In this document: positions 6,522 to 6,774 of the stretch, one piece after another
How positions within the stretch are numbered: the stretch's first letter is position 1
Layout: each line of letters begins with the position of its first letter
Origin: Thermogutta sp.
GTDB taxonomy: Bacteria; Planctomycetota; Planctomycetia; Pirellulales; Thermoguttaceae
Direction of reading: 5' to 3'
Assembly: GCA_012798155.1 (NCBI GenBank)
Contig: JAAZNR010000696.1
Span: 1 to 6,774 of the forward strand
DNA: 6,774 nucleotides
Program-made: the position numbers and the translations under genes
The notes under the pieces: generated by a model
What the model was told of the DNA's origin: nothing
What the model saw: only the letters and a program-made list of their open reading frames with translations
Databases searched by the model: none

Positions 6522-6590
6522 TTCCAGCGTGTAGCCGGAAGTGCCTGTAGCCGAAAGTGCCTGTAGCCTTGCAAAACCTATACGCTGGAA
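6522..6590. repeat. Inverted-repeat element enclosing 16-bp tandem repeats
   Basis: TTCCAGCGTGTA (6522-6533) and TATACGCTGGAA (6579-6590) are inverted repeats matching at 11 of 12 positions, with the outer 9 perfect. Between them, TGTAGCCGGAAGTGCC (6530-6545) is repeated as TGTAGCCGAAAGTGCC (6546-6561), followed by a partial third unit TGTAGCC (6562-6568). The element ends four bases after the stop of the oxidoreductase gene, so it could act as, or near, that gene's transcription end. It could equally be a small non-autonomous mobile or palindromic repeat. Confidence 0.75.
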
Positions 6591-6593
6591 AAC

Positions 6594-6774
6594 CTAGACG
6601 TTCCAACCTTCCCGGTAGGGGGGATCGAGCAAGGCGTTGGCCTCGTCGGAGTTGGCGAACCGCAGTTTTTCGGCGTCCCAAAACAGTTTTTTCTCCGTTC
6701 GGATCGCGACGTTGCCCATCAGCACCACGGCCGCCAGTTGGGCGGCATGATCGACGAAGTTGCTTCCCGCGGGA
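6594..6774 (-). CDS. Gfo/Idh/MocA-family oxidoreductase, C-terminal end only
   Basis: The last 59 residues and TAG stop (6594-6596) of a minus-strand gene that begins beyond the window. The residues include NFVDHAAQLAAVVLMGNVA, a short IRTEKKLFWDAEKLRF segment and the end YREGWNV. The pattern 'N(F/L)xxxAxLxExVLxGNVAxRxxxKLxWDxExxxxxNxxEAxxxLxxxYRxGW' is the standard C-terminus of the large planctomycete group of Gfo/Idh/MocA dehydrogenases. These usually have an N-terminal Rossmann fold that binds NAD(P) and act on sugars or inositols; many are exported by the Tat pathway. The nucleotide-binding part and any signal peptide are not visible. It is encoded upstream of the glycoside hydrolase on the same strand but separated by 474 bases of repeats. 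The family call is secure; the substrate is unknown. Confidence 0.88.
   Translation of the reverse strand, partial: PAGSNFVDHAAQLAAVVLMGNVAIRTEKKLFWDAEKLRFANSDEANALLDPPYREGWNV

Larger units (their letters stand above)
6120..6593. other. Repeat-filled spacer upstream of the glycoside hydrolase
   Basis: This 474-base stretch lies between two genes on the same strand and holds no credible gene. Open frames reading MHRCPGRERLPVF and similar are translations of the 98-bp repeat, which is why that peptide appears twice. The spacer contains the two long direct repeats (6141-6238, 6328-6425), a long imperfect hairpin between them (6251-6305), a GC-rich palindromic patch (about 6441-6472, GCCGGC repeated) and a 69-bp inverted-repeat element (6522-6590). 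No clear promoter was found. The hydrolase leader must run through at least part of this repeat block. Confidence 0.6.

Noticed and set aside
6141..6590. Insertion sequence or transposon remnant
   Set aside because: There is no transposase reading frame and no identifiable target-site duplication; the repeats are reported as repeats only.
6116..6681. Minus-strand open frames of 79-152 codons in the spacer upstream of the hydrolase
   Set aside because: They run through the 98-bp repeats and inverted repeats, encode the same peptide twice, and overlap the genuine oxidoreductase tail in another frame.

Overview
The window is GC-rich DNA with widely spaced genes. Its gene set points to a planctomycete, most likely of the Pirellulales type. 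This assignment rests on gene content and the style of the intergenic repeats, not on a marker gene. It carries the end of a DUF1080-type protein, a DUF11/CARDB-repeat exported protein with a Pro/Ala-rich N-terminal half, an exported clan GH-A type glycoside hydrolase, and the end of a Gfo/Idh/MocA-family oxidoreductase.

Layout. Positions 1-77 (+) are the last 24 codons of a DUF1080 (3-keto-disaccharide hydrolase-like) gene. Positions 78-602 lie between convergent genes and hold no credible gene, only a patchwork of short direct and inverted repeats. Positions 603-3188 (-) encode an 861-residue secreted protein with four DUF11/CARDB-like repeats. Positions 3189-3512 are intergenic, with a small tandem repeat and two hairpins. 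Positions 3513-6119 (-) encode an 868-residue secreted glycoside hydrolase with what looks like a carbohydrate-binding module set inside the catalytic barrel. Positions 6120-6593 are intergenic and dominated by two 98-bp direct repeats and a second structured repeat element. Positions 6594-6774 (-) are the C-terminal end of a Gfo/Idh/MocA-family oxidoreductase.

How the genes may work together. The three minus-strand genes point the same way but are separated by 474 and 324 bases, with repeats and possible terminators between them, so one tight operon is not supported. The hydrolase would cut a polysaccharide or glycoside outside the cytoplasm. DUF1080 and Gfo/Idh/MocA proteins are both linked in the literature to 3-keto-sugar chemistry, so a carbohydrate-catabolism neighbourhood is plausible; the substrate cannot be read from the sequence. 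The DUF11-repeat protein looks structural or adhesive.

I found no CRISPR array, tRNA, rRNA, transposase, or convincing new defence or signalling system. The parts most worth a second look are the domain order of the hydrolase and the repeat elements upstream of it.
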